From contig NSJX01000007.1 of NCBI GenBank assembly GCA_002286715.1, forward strand, positions 912,499 to 976,498: a stretch of DNA of 64,000 bases. The letters run 5' to 3'. The notes under the pieces were generated by a model. The model was not told where the DNA came from, did not search any database, and was given only the letters and a program-made list of their open reading frames with translations. The DNA comes from Dentipellis sp. KUC8613 (Eukaryota; Basidiomycota; Agaricomycetes; Russulales; Hericiaceae). Made by a program: the position numbers and the translations under genes. This document shows, in pieces, positions 37,834 to 49,019 of this stretch; within the stretch, counting starts at the first letter, position 1; every line of letters begins with the position of its first letter.

Positions 37834-38283
37834 AGGCGTCGAGCAGCCAGAGTACGAGGATGAGCGTGTTCTGCCACACACTCAACCATCTCCTTTGAAC
37901 TCCGCCACCGCGCCGTCTCACGTGCCCCCAGATCTCTTACTTCCGCACTCTTCCGCGCTCATGTCCTTCACCGGCAGCCCACATTCCCGCCCACAAATGT
38001 CGAGAGTCGCTGTCAGCATTGTTCGTATTGAGCGAGCAGCCTCTGTCGTCGTTGGGATCGGCGGTGACGGACACGTTGTCGGACGCGACGCGTTCATTAC
38101 ATAAACAATGGTACATTATTGTTCTCCTCGAGGTGCCTGGACGATATCTCCCAAAATACGCACATCTATTGTGCTCCTGCCCATACAAAAGTGCGTACTG
38201 TCTCAGGTCTATCTACCATTTATTCACGGCGCACCTTCACGACCTCACGTTCTTTACGCTTCGCCGAACGATCTCACGCTAAC
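37834..38283. promoter_or_regulatory. Divergent promoter region, SCM3-like / GH71
   Basis: 450 bp between start codons on opposite strands. It should hold both promoters; no motif is assigned with confidence. Confidence 0.5.
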
Positions 38284-40341
38284 ATGCGCCCTTCTGTCAT
38301 TCTTCAGCTCGCACTGGTTGCTTGCACTAATGCTTTGCCTGTGAGGCGTCGTCTGACGGGCTTCAACAAGTCCTTCATCCGCTCCCACCCTCGCTTCATT
38401 CCTCGTGACATTAGTCCATCTCTCCTCGAGAGCCTTTCTGCGTTTACCGTGCCATCCTCCTCCATGCCTGCTGCGACAGCTTCTGCAAGTTCTGCGACAT
38501 CTTCCGCCACATTCACCACTGTACCCCCAACATCCTCTATATCATTATCGGCCTTGTCTTTCCAGCCCACCACTTCGTCTATCCATGTAGCGGCCGCCGA
38601 TACATCTGTCTCCGTCGCGTCAACGTCAACACTACCACCCGCATCTGCACCCTCCGCCCCTCCCTCTCCTTCCAATAGGACTCAGAAATTTGTCATTGCC
38701 CACCATATTGTCGGTAACACTTTCCCGTACACACTCGACAACTGGGCATCGGATATTGCTTTGGCGCATGCCAATGGTGTCGATGGATTCGCGTTGAACG
38801 TGGGCAGCGATAGCTGGCAGCCTGGTCAAGTCGCAAACGCGTAAGTGTACTATGAAATGTTATGTTTCATATCCAGCTAATCGGAATTCCATACTAGCTA
38901 CCAAGCTGCATCACAATCGGGAACAAATTTCAAGCTTTTCCTCTCTTTCGATATGTCGTGCGTGTCTTAGGGCCATTTTCCTCACATATCCTATCAACGT
39001 GTTCCACTAGTGCTCTCCCCTGCGCCGGACCTAATGATGCAGCCACGCTTCGCAGTTATATTACCACTTATGCCAAGCACCCCAATCAGCTAATTTACAA
39101 AGGTCGTGTCTTCGCATCGACTTTTTCTGGAGAGTCATGCACATTCGGCCAGTCCTCGTCTGTGGCAGGCTGGTCTTCCCAATTCACGCAACATCCTGAT
39201 CTGTCGGGACAGAATGCGGTGTGGTTCGTCCCTGCGTTCTTCGTTGACCCAAATACGTTTGGCACGTTCAACAATGTCATGGATGGTGTCCTGAACGTGA
39301 GAGTCTCTGTTCGTCGAGCTTTTTTATGTTGCTGATCGCCTCTTGCAGTGGAATTCAGGCTGGCCCGTCCAACTGACGACGAACACTGCGAACTCCGTCT
39401 TGGCCTCCGTCGGCGCTAGCCTTTCTTCTATCGTATCCTCTATCACAAATACCGTCTCCAACACGCTGTCGCAGTTTGTCAACGGCACCACCAGTGATAC
39501 GCAGTTCATTGACGGTCTCAATAAGATGCCCAGCAATGGCGAGAAACGATCGTATATGGCTGCGGTCTCGCCGTGGTTCTTCACGCACTACAGTCCTCAG
39601 ACGTTCAACAAGAACGTGAGTCATTTCCTTGTAATCACTTCTTCTGCGATCGCTAATTATGATCGACCGATGCAGTTCATTTATTATACCGACTCCCATC
39701 TCTATCCGACCCGTTGGGAGTCCCTTATGGACACGCGCGACCAGATCGACCTCGTTGAAATCGCGACATGGAATGACTACGGCGAGTCGCACTATATCGG
39801 ACCCATCGAAGGCGCACAGCCGAACAGTCAGGCCTGGACCGACGGCATGGACCACACGGGCTGGCTGGACATGACAAAGTATTACGCTGAGGCATTCAAG
39901 GCCGGCGCGTACCCTCCCGTTACTAAGGACAAGCTGTACATGTGGTCCCGCCCTCACTCTCGGGATGCGAATGCGCCGGACCCTGTTGGGAAGCCGTCGA
40001 ATTTCCAGCTGGTATGTGGACTCTCTTTTCACATTTTTGCCTAATTTCTCACCTGCGAGCATTGTTCGCAGACGGAAGACACCGTTTGGGTCGTCGCAAT
40101 GACCACCGCGCCGGCCACTGTCACACTCGCTACGTCCGACAGCAACACGCAGACTTTCAATGTCCCTGCTGGCGCTAACAAGCTGTCGGTCCCAATCAGT
40201 GCAGGCGGGTTCATGCACGGGACTATCCAGCGCGGTGGACAGATGGTCGTTGACCTGAAGCCGGAGGACTTCACGTTCGAGGGGAGCCCCGGGACGTACA
40301 ACTACAACGCATTCGTGGCGTTCGCTGGTGCGAATAGCTGA
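38284..40341 (+). CDS. GH71 alpha-1,3-glucanase (mutanase), secreted
   Basis: Six exons with five short introns (first 38841-38897, second from 38958) give about 590 aa. It begins MRPSVILQLALVACTNALP, a signal peptide, followed by a Ser/Thr/Ala-rich linker of about 100 residues, likely O-glycosylated. The GH71 domain then starts KFVIAHHIVGNTFPYTLDNW and runs DIALAHANGVDGFALNVG, FKLFLSFDMSALPC, YITTYAKHPNQLIYKGRVF, ASTFSGESC, WFVPAFFVDPNT, VSPWFFTHYSP, DLVEIATWNDYGESHYIGPI and GMDHTGWLDMTKYYAEAFK, ending in a beta-rich C-terminal part (TEDTVWVVAMTTAPATVTL). The enzyme cleaves alpha-1,3-glucan, a fungal cell-wall polymer, and serves wall remodelling, autolysis or attack on other fungi. The linker sits before the catalytic domain, whereas many mutanases carry it after. 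Confidence 0.9.
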
Positions 40342-40844
40342 GGGTGAAGAACGGAATAGTAATAAGGCCTGGAGCCGTGCGCGAGTCGAAGTCAAGTGTG
40401 AGACTTCTATCTTATTTGCATATCTTTATTTTTGGTTTCTTCGGGCTTCTGCAGAGTAATGTATGCGCCCATTCCGTGCGTTGAGTCGCCATTCTGGACG
40501 AATCTGTTGTACTCTCTCGGTATGATGTGTATTCGTATGTATACCTGGCCATGGTACCAATGTATCTATAGTTGCTGTGTCTCCATCCGTGCTACCTGGG
40601 GGCGAGGGCGGTGTAATCAAATAATACTTAGCATAACAGTTTCATGCGCATCCAACAGGGACCATTTACTCTAGATCACAGCATCTGATATAAGAAAGTG
40701 GTATAGAAAGCATCCGGAAAACCAGAAGATACAGCAGGGGTACAGCAATAAGAAAATGTAGCTGGACGGTAGATTGAAGATACAGTCAAAGATGAATTAC
40801 ACTTCTCGTCCACAAATTAACAGTCAACTAATTAAAATCGCGTG
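40342..40844. other. Intergenic region ending in the LINE target site
   Basis: 3' flank of the GH71 gene, and on the minus strand the pre-insertion 3' flank of the MYND gene: read on the minus strand the target sequence continues directly into TAA. The last 12 bp (40833-40844) are the left copy of the LINE target-site duplication. Confidence 0.6.
40833..40844. repeat. Left copy of LINE target-site duplication
   Basis: taaaatcgcgtg at 40833-40844 is repeated exactly at 43253-43264, just beyond the A-rich tail of the retrotransposon. Confidence 0.85.
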
Positions 40845-42846
40845 AACAAGACTGAATTTTGATGGAACGGAATCCATTATATTCGAACTGCCTTGCGGTG
40901 CTGACCAAGGATGTCCCGCATCTGGTATATTCTTTCAGTTCTATAATTCTGACCTTCTGGATGTTCCGCAGGAGGCCAACGAAGAATATGGAGTAGCCTT
41001 CGTTGACGATACTGCATTCATTGCAGTTGCCGACACACTCGAGGAAGCAGCAGAAAAATTACGAGATATGATGGAGCGACCAAATGGAGGCTTTGCATGG
41101 GCCGATTCGCACATGTGCGAATTCGCCGTGGACAAGTTCGCATTGATGGGTTTCACCAACAAGAAGCGGAAGGTCAGAGTACGTCGAAATGCCACCCGGA
41201 GAGCAGCGAAAGGTAAACGTAATGCAAAGACATACGAGCTACGCCCGGTCGAACGGCCAAGTATACGGCTGCGAGGAATTGTCATCAAACCGACTGAACT
41301 TCATAAATTCTTAGGTATCATTTTCGACCAAGCCCTTCGATTTTCTGAACACGGAGCCTTCGCCCTCAAGAAAGGAACCAAATGGATCAATCAGTTCCGT
41401 CGGGTTGCAAAACCTTCTAAAGGAATCGCAGGCAAACATATGAGGCGCTTCTACATCAGCGCGGTCGTTCCAAAAATGTTATACGGGGCCAGCATATTCC
41501 TCATTCCTCCCAGTAGTGGCGCGCGAGGCTCCAAGACCTTAATCACAAAACTCGGACGCGTACAACGAGCTGCAGGACTCTATATCACTGCCGCAATGAG
41601 AAGTACAGCCAATGTTATCGTTGACGCGCACGCTGATCTCCTTCCATTCCCTCTACTCGTCGACAAACATTGTCACAGTGAAGCTATCCGCATAGCAACT
41701 CTACCAGAAACTCACCCTCTCCACTTGCATGCCCGAGAAGCTGCCAACGCCAACTTCACCAAGTCCAGCAAGTCACCGCTGCACCGTCTCATGCATACCT
41801 TCAACATCAAACCAGACAAATACGAGAAAATCAGCGCCGTCCGACGAGACCCGCACTGGACCCGTCCCTTCCCCGTCTACATAGCGCGCAACAAAGAAGA
41901 TGCCAAACGCGACGACGAACACAACCACGATCAGTATAAAATCTACTCTGACGGATCGGGATACAAAGGAGGGATAGGGGCCGCCGCTGTCCTATTTCAC
42001 AACGGTACCCGTGTCGAATCGTTACGAAAACACCTTGGATTACGCACTGAACACACAGTCTTTGAAGCAGAAGTCGTAGGAATTATTTTAGGACTTGAAC
42101 TCATCCGGAAACACCCCCAAATGAAAGACGTATCCATCGGGCTAGACAACAAAGCCGCTATCGAAGCCTCCGCAACCACAGATGGCCGAGCGGGATCATA
42201 CCTTGTCGACAAGGTTCACGACGCTATCGGAAAGCTGCAGGAAACGCGGGAAGGCCTAGGGTTTGGATTGCGATGGGTACCAGGGCACGTGGGGATAGAG
42301 GGCAACGAGGAGAGTGACAGAGATGCGAAGGAAGCAGCAGACCCAGAGGGAACGCAGTCAAGATTAAACGAGCTGCCTCAAGCGCTACGAGGACGACTAC
42401 CGCTCAGCAAGACCACGGCCAAGCAGATCTTTGCAGAAAAGCTGAAGCAGCGGGCGCACACTCTGTTCGAAGACACGCACGCGGGACGCAAATTGCGAAG
42501 GATCGATGGACGGGCACCATCGCATCACTTCCGCAAAAACACCATAACTCTCTCCCGACGCCACACATCTCTTCTCCTCCAACTGAGATCCGGACACGCT
42601 GTTCTTAACAAACACATGCACACCATCGGAGTCGAAGAGTCGCCGACGTGTCCCGCGTGTGGGCAGCGCGATGAGACCGTCCAGCACTTCCTCCTCTCAT
42701 GTCCGGCACATGAGGCTAGCCGCCATCGCTTGGGGCGAGCGATCGGCAGGCGCGCCCTCTGCATCCCCTCCCTGTTGTCGGACCCCAAAGTCTTCCCGCA
42801 TCTATTCCAATATGTGCACGAAACCGGCCGCTTCCCAGCAATCTGA
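40845..42846 (+). CDS. Retrotransposon ORF2 fragment: RT C-terminal part, RNase H, zinc knuckle
   Basis: One uninterrupted frame enters from the truncated RT domain (the ATG at 41068 is internal) and ends GRFPAI at 42846. After the VDD box come thumb-like residues (VDKFALMGFTNKKRKVRVRR, HKFLGIIFDQALRF, AGKHMRRFYISAVVPKMLYG). A complete RNase H domain follows: YKIYSDGSGYKGGIGAAAVL (first Asp), HTVFEAEVVGIILGLELI (Glu), VSIGLDNKAAIEA (Asp), RWVPGHVGIEGNEESDRDAK (last Asp). The C-terminal CPACGQRDETVQHFLLSC is a CCHC-like zinc knuckle common in Tad/I-type LINEs. All four RNase H catalytic acids are present, but without the front of the RT the copy cannot move on its own. Confidence 0.8.
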
Positions 42847-43252
42847 ACAGATCTCGCGAAACCACGATCGAGCGACAAGGTAGTCAACCTCACCGCAACG
42901 CGCAGCAAAACGCAGGCTCGGACTGCAAGATTGTTTCTCCCTTCGAACTCCCTCCTGATAGAATCCTCTCGCTTCACTCAAGTACTATACCACATCTCTC
43001 AGACTAATCCCTTCACTACTTACTTACTATAGTTTTCTGGCTGCTGTCCTAAGGACCTTTCGCGCCATATTTCTACTTACACCCATCCACCACACCTTAC
43101 ACAGGTATCCTACGCCTCCGGGCTCATGCTGCGCTACACATACACACTACTTACATTCCTCGACCCGCATCACTCGACACACATAGCTTAGACATACGGT
43201 AACCCTCCGCAACTGAAGCTATATGAGATTCAAAAAAAAAATAAAAAAAAAA
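40845..43252 (+). mobile_element. 5'-truncated non-LTR retrotransposon (LINE, Tad-like) with RT end and RNase H
   Basis: A 2.4-kb element bounded by 12-bp direct repeats and ending in an A-rich tail (43232-43257 region: ten A, T, ten A, T, four A, the last bases shared with the duplication). It is cut at its 5' end inside the reverse transcriptase domain: the first readable RT residues are LNFDGTESIIFELP and GADQGCPASGIFFQFYNSDL (motif B region), then VAFVDDTAFIA, the catalytic xVDD box. There is no room for an endonuclease or first ORF. Exact target duplication, poly-A end and 5' truncation are the signs of target-primed reverse transcription. The intact downstream frame suggests recent insertion. 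The plus-strand orientation is antisense to the MYND gene it hit. Confidence 0.85.
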
Positions 43253-44118
43253 TAAAATCGCGTGGGTTCACCACGTTCGATCAACTGCTGCAAATACGCC
43301 ATGGCAAGCTTGGGATCGCCTTTGACGTTCCATCAAGTCCACGCCCCACTTGGTAGGCAGAATAGGGCGAGAAGACGTGACGCATCTCGTTTGAAGACAT
43401 CTCGACTGTGGTAGGGAGGAAAGTAATCAGCACGCGAATACTGTCCTTCGGAGTGACCTGGCATGTCTCCATCCGTTCGGCAAGCTTCTGTTCCACATCT
43501 TTATCATTCTCATCCATGTCACGCATTGTCTCTGCAAATCCTTCGTTTGTCTCGTAAGCAGTCCAGTGCAAGCAAGAAGGAATATGTAAGGATCTAGGGA
43601 ACACAAAGCCAGATGGGACGTACGCGGAAGAGCTGCTGCCGGCGAGGAGGATCGGGTCGTTCGATCAACGTGATCCACATGCTAGAGCACAGGGTGTGAG
43701 TTGCGCCGGACTGGAAGAAATAAAATGATGTGAACGTATAAGTGAGTGTCGAGATAGTCCGGTGGCTTGTTTGGCAGGTCCATAAAGACGATTGACGAGA
43801 GAAATAAGGTTGATTTCCGTGTCATGATCCATTTGCCAGTGTTTAGTTCGGCATTCCACCGGGAGGCAGCTGGATTGTCAGAGAGCTCATGGGCAAGCTC
43901 GGCGACCGTCCGGCATTCGGATTTGTGGGACTCCCAATCAGCCTTCTGGCATTCCTTCGAACAGTAACTGACAATCCTTATCTCAAGTGGAGAGGCAGGT
44001 CTTGATTGACATACTTGCATCGTGTGCACCTGCGTAGGTGCTGTTTCCCGGGTTGACGACGACAATGTGTGCAGAATGGTTCCACAATCCCCGCTAGGGA
44101 ATGCACGACCAGCCCCAT
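43213..44118 (-). CDS. MYND zinc-finger protein with its 3' end altered by a LINE
   Basis: ATG 44118 starts MGLVVHSLAGIVEPF, then a MYND finger split by an intron: CTHCRRQPGKQHLRRCTRC, then IVSYCSKECQKADWESHKSE plus C. All seven Cys and the His of the finger are present. Later exons carry WNAELNTGKWIM, LCSSMWITLIERPDPPRRQQ and ETMRDMDENDKDVEQKLAER. Two inner joins are unclear: a join near 43.72 kb would need either a 25-nt or a weak 79-nt intron, and a 62-nt intron with a poor donor near 43.37 kb links NEM to DPKLAMAYLQQLIERGEPTR. The final codons Thr-Arg-Phe lie in the LINE target site. On the untouched flank the next codon is TAA; here it became TAT and reading runs on for 11 codons into the element tail, stopping at about 43213. 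MYND domains bind Pro-rich peptides; the role here is unknown. Confidence 0.55.
43253..43264. repeat. Right copy of LINE target-site duplication
   Basis: Second exact copy of taaaatcgcgtg, directly after the A-rich tail. On the minus strand it is the end of the MYND-gene coding sequence (codons Thr-Arg-Phe). Confidence 0.85.
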
Positions 44119-44449
44119 CGCTGGGCGCGATGGTAAAGGGAATAGCGATCATATCGGGGGGGACAGTGGTACCACTGATTTTTTTTCTTATTAGCCATGA
44201 AGACGTGAATGGTGAGCAAAAGGCGACTGCTTGTCAGTACGGGGTTACTGAATTATTTTTGCTTAGTGCTTCGAGTGATCCGACACCTAGTGGCGTCGCG
44301 CCGCGCAGGGAGTTCAGGGCAGGCATTCTCGCGATTTTCCTACGGCCACGTGCCCTGCCTGGCTCTTAAATTGTTGTTTCAATTGGATTTACCAGCCATT
44401 CGCCTTCCACCGGCTCTCCTCCCTGACATATTTTCTGCCTGCCTCACAG
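44119..44449. promoter_or_regulatory. Divergent promoter region, MYND gene / DEAH helicase
   Basis: 331 bp between start codons on opposite strands, presumably carrying both promoters. A T-run at 44179-44185 is the only notable tract. Confidence 0.5.
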
Positions 44450-47400
44450 ATGGATCGTCCAGAGCGCTACAACTCGAAAGCCCGTGCGGTCCACAAAAAG
44501 GGGAAGATCAAGAAACCCAAGGTCATCGCAATTACTGCCGAGCCTGAAGATTCGAATGTCGAAATTCTAGCTCAGAAGTCTGAAGAGCAGAAGGAGCAGG
44601 ACAGGAGGCTGAAGCTCAGGCAGGAGGTGTGGTATCTTCGATAGCCAATCTCACGTACGTTCCTGACTCTTGCGTTTCCGCAGTTGCTGGCTCAGACCGA
44701 GTCTAAGGCGTCGAGTAAGAAGAAGAAGAGACTCGAGAAATATATTGTTAGTCGTGCGCCCAACTTCGCAAAAGGTCGTGGATCCTGATACGTGCTTTAG
44801 GACAAGAAGCTGAAGAAGGAGGAACGCCTGGAACTGTTTGAGAGACTTGCGTGCGTTATCTTCGTAGTCTCACACACTCGCCTACATTCAACGAAATTAT
44901 GTAGGAAGAGTCAGGCCGAACTCCCTACATCGCTGCATCTGCACTCCTCCTCTACTCTTGGTACTGGTAGAGCTCTTACTAACCAGGCTCTCCTTGATAA
45001 GCATGAAAACAAGGAAGTACGTCAGACGATGGAAGGTCGGTTAGGCAAACGAAGAAGAGGCGATAGGTTCAATGGGTTGAACGACGCTGACAGCGATGAA
45101 GAAGACGCCATATTGGACAAAGCTGCAACTATGGAAGTTGATATAGAAGACGGAAGCAAGCAGGAAGAAGGCTTTGAGCAAGAAGACTTCGTGCAAGAAG
45201 AGGGGTTGACTAGAGACAAACCTGTCGTGGTGGTGGATTCTAGCTTTTCAGCCCCATCAGAGCCGAACGCACCACCCTTAGTGGGCAGTGCCCTGCAGCG
45301 CAACCCGAATGGATCCTTCGTCGCGCCACGGATTATCAGAAAAAAACAGAAGGGGAAGAGAGTAAGTTTTGTTGCACATGGCCTCGATGCAGGAGCTCAC
45401 AGCCGTGTCTTATCTAGACAATTTTACAAAAATGGAAGCGACAGCCTGCTCAACCCGCCGTCCCAAGCGATGAAGAATCAGACTCTTCTTTTGACAGTTC
45501 CGATTCCGCTAATGACACGCAGGAAGATGATGAGGAAGGAAGTGGTGGTGAGGAAGATGGATCTGAAGAGTCGGCGTCTGGTGGCGAAGGTGAAGCGTCA
45601 GGAGATAACGAGAGCGAAGAAGAGAACGAGGGAAGCACTCCACCCACCACCAAAAGGAAACGTGGTAACTTCAAAGCATGGGCAATGTCCCAGCTTAGTG
45701 CGGCGAAGGGTTATGTCGCGCCAGCGGCCCCAGAAGATTCCCCAAAAGCACCTGGGGAGCCGACCCTGCCGCCGGCGAAGAAGCGGAAAGTGGAAAATAC
45801 CAAGCTTGGCGAGATACGTGGACCGCTTGGTGAAGAGTTGCAGCTACCTTCGACTTCTCTCGCGCGGCATCTTCAAAAGGAAGGTGGCAAATTGACAGCA
45901 AAGACCAAAGTAGTATCGGTCAATCGGCCTGTAGACGTCGAAGAGGCAAGACGACTCTTGCCAATTATCGCTGAGGAGCAGCCGATCATGGAAGCCATCT
46001 TGCTCAATAACGTAGTCATCATCTGCGGTGAGACTGGTAGTGGAAAAACGACGCAGGTACCTCAGTTCCTGTACGAAGCCGGATTTGGATCTCCCGAGAG
46101 TGGTGAGTGGTCGTCCCTCTCTACTCGCGAGTACGCATCTAATTGCGGTCTCTTGCAGATAATCCGGGTATGATCGGTATTACGCAACCTCGTCGCGTCG
46201 CTGCAATGTCCATGGCTGCACGAGTCTCGCATGAGCTGTCTCTGACATCCTCTCGTGTATCGTATCAAATACGCTATGACGCCACCGTCTCTCCATCGAC
46301 GTCCATCAAGTTCATGACCGATGGTGTCCTGCTGCGAGAGCTCGCGGCAGACCTCTTGCTTGCAAAGTACTCAGTGATCATCATCGACGAGGCGCACGAA
46401 CGTAGCATGAACACGGACATCTTGATCGGCGTTCTCAGTCGAGTAATCAAGTTACGAGAGAAAATGTGGCAAGAAAATAAGAACGGCATTAGGGTATGTA
46501 CATTATGAATCGCTTTGTGTGATTGAATTCATTCTTCCCTCCAGCCTCTCCGGCTAGTGATCATGTCTGCGACTTTGCGAGTGAGCGACTTTGCAGAAAA
46601 CATGACTCTTTTCGCTACACCTCCGCCCATTATCAATGTTGCTGCCCGCCAACACCCTGTGACGATACACTTCAATCGCCGGACTGTATCGGACTATGTA
46701 GGCGAAGCTGTTCGCAAGACCTCTAAGATACACGCCCGTCTACCACCAGGCGGTGTTCTGATCTTCCTGACGGGACAAAATGAGATCACAGGCGCGTGCA
46801 GGAAATTGGAGGCTAAGTTTGGCGCGAAGGCATTGGAAGCGAAAAGAGAATGCAGACAGAATACCCAGACACGGTGGGATGCACAAAAGGTTTTCAAGGA
46901 GGTGTCGGTCCGGCCAGCACAAGCAGACCTCGAAGCTGAAGAAATAGACCTCGGTAATGCCGAAGATAACGATCTAGCGCTCGATGTCGATGATGCGGAA
47001 GGGGCGGAGGAAGATCTGAATGCACTGGATACAGACGAGGAGTTCGACAACGAGTTAGGAATCGACACTGAAGAATCTGATAGTTAGTGCTTTTCCAACT
47101 GACAAGAATATTTGCTGACTTTTCTTAGCCCCTATGCATATTGTCCCTCTTTACTCGCTTCTTCCAAGCGACAAACAGATGCGCGTGTTCCGGCCAGCAC
47201 CAGAAGGGTCACGTCTTGTGGTTGTTGCCACTAATGTCGCAGAAACATCTCTCACGATCCCCGGCATTCGGTATGTTGTCGACTGTGGGCGTGCTAAAGA
47301 AGTGAGTCCAAACCGCTGCTGTGCAGTGAACTATAACCGATTACTCCTTTAGCGTAGGTATAATGTGGCGAACGGCATCCAATCCTTTCAAATCAGCTGG

Positions 47401-48852
47401 ATCTCCAAGGCCTCAGCTGCTCAACGTGCTGGTCGTGCTGGTCGTACGGGTCCTGGGCACTGCTATCGCCTGTATTCATCAGCCGTGTTCGAAAACTACT
47501 TCGATCCATTCTCACAGCCGGAAATACTGCGTATGCCTATCGACGGCGTGGTATTGCAGATGAAGAGTATGCATATCGACGCAGTTATTAACTTCCCTTT
47601 CCCCACGCCCCCCGACCGTGCTACATTACGACAAGCAGAAGCAATTCTTTGTCACCTAGGTGCCCTCGACATTTCGGCAATCCCACCAAAGGGCAATCCT
47701 GACGCTTTAGTCAGCACCGCGGGCGGTCAGATCACAGATTTAGGACGTACCATGTCCCTCTTCCCTTTGTCCCCGCGTTTCTCGAGAATGATTGTCAGCG
47801 GGCGCCAACATGGTTGCCTACCATACATCATCGCCATCGTATCTGCGCTGTCGGTCGGTGACCCTTTCTTACGTGAAGAGGCTTTGGATCGAGAAGATGA
47901 GTCCGATGACGAGTCGGACTTCGATTTGGCTCATTTGACGAGCGATAAAGCGAATGCGAAGGAGGCGCGCAAGTTACGCAGACGGGTGTACTTCCAATCC
48001 CAGCAGGTGTGTCCTAACGCGGTGCAGCTCGATTTAGGAGTGACTTCATTGTTTTGTAGTTTCATGCATCTCTGGGAAATGGCATGAGTGATTTATTCCG
48101 TATTCTGTCTGTCGTCGGTGCATATGAGTATGCTGGAGGGGGCCTTGAATTTTGTAACGACCATTTCGTGAGACCGAAGGTCCGCAAGCTAATCACTCTT
48201 TTTGCATGCTACGCTTAACCTTACATTCATTAGGCTATGGAGGAAATCCACAAGCTCAGGGTGCAGATCAGTAGCATTGTCCGCTCGAATTTTCCAGGTG
48301 TCGACGCTGGTTTTGTCCCTAAACTCCCGCCGCCGAGTAATCTTCAGGTGGGCTCCACTTCAAGCAGTTCAATCTCGTGCTAACGCCTGATTCGTAGCTC
48401 AAAGTAATACGACAATTACTAACAGCAGGCTTCATCGATCAGGTAGCAGCTCGGAAAGACGTTGTTGAGAAAGATTCTGCCTCTGGCGAGCAACGATCAA
48501 CTGCTAAAGGCGTGCCATACCGTGCACTGAACATTGAAGAGGACGTGTACATCCACCCATCTTCAGTGCTCGCGCAGGCAACCCCGCCAGATTACGTAGT
48601 ATTTCATGAGATCATTCGGACTAGCAAGGCGTGGATGAAGGGTAAGAAAGATCATTTACTCAATTGCTCACTGACTTACAATGATCTCCCGCAGGTCTCA
48701 CTGTTGTAAATCCGGCTTGGCTGTCATCCCTTGGGAAAGGGTCTCTTTGCACATTCTCAAAACCTATGAAAAATAGCGCCGGTGAGATGATGGTTATACC
48801 GAAATTCGGTCCTCGTGGATGGGAACTCCCACCAGTAAAAGCGAAGGTGTAG
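44450..48852 (+). CDS. ECM16: DEAH-box RNA helicase Ecm16/DHX37 (Dhr1)
   Basis: A multi-exon gene of roughly 1,200 aa. It starts [20 protein letters not shown], with a basic N-terminal region and several tiny exons ([27 protein letters not shown]), a long acidic stretch ([20 protein letters not shown]), then the helicase core: [20 protein letters not shown] (Walker A), [20 protein letters not shown] (motif Ia), [30 protein letters not shown] (DEAH), [13 protein letters not shown] (SAT), [55 protein letters not shown] (motif VI). HA2/ratchet and OB-fold parts follow to [10 protein letters not shown]. The [19 protein letters not shown] and acidic N-terminus mark the Ecm16/DHX37 subgroup, which unwinds U3 snoRNA from pre-18S rRNA in the SSU processome. 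An acidic insertion lies inside the second RecA domain ([20 protein letters not shown]), as in other fungal Dhr1 proteins. Confidence 0.92.
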
Positions 48853-49019
48853 AATACATTACATATACATAGTATACGGCTGATAATGTGCGAGGATGGC
48901 GAGAGCAGACGATGAAATATTGCGCGGGAAATAATTTAGATGGCCATGTGAGGTATCTAGGTATGGGCAGGTGAAAGATGCAATGCAATGGACAATGTGT
49001 AGATGTAAAGAGATGCTCA

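Noticed and set aside
43310..43390. Two successive frameshifts in the 3' part of the MYND gene
   Set aside because: A 62-nt intron with a weak donor (GTCACG) joins NEM to the last exon in frame, so frameshifts are not required, though transcripts should decide.
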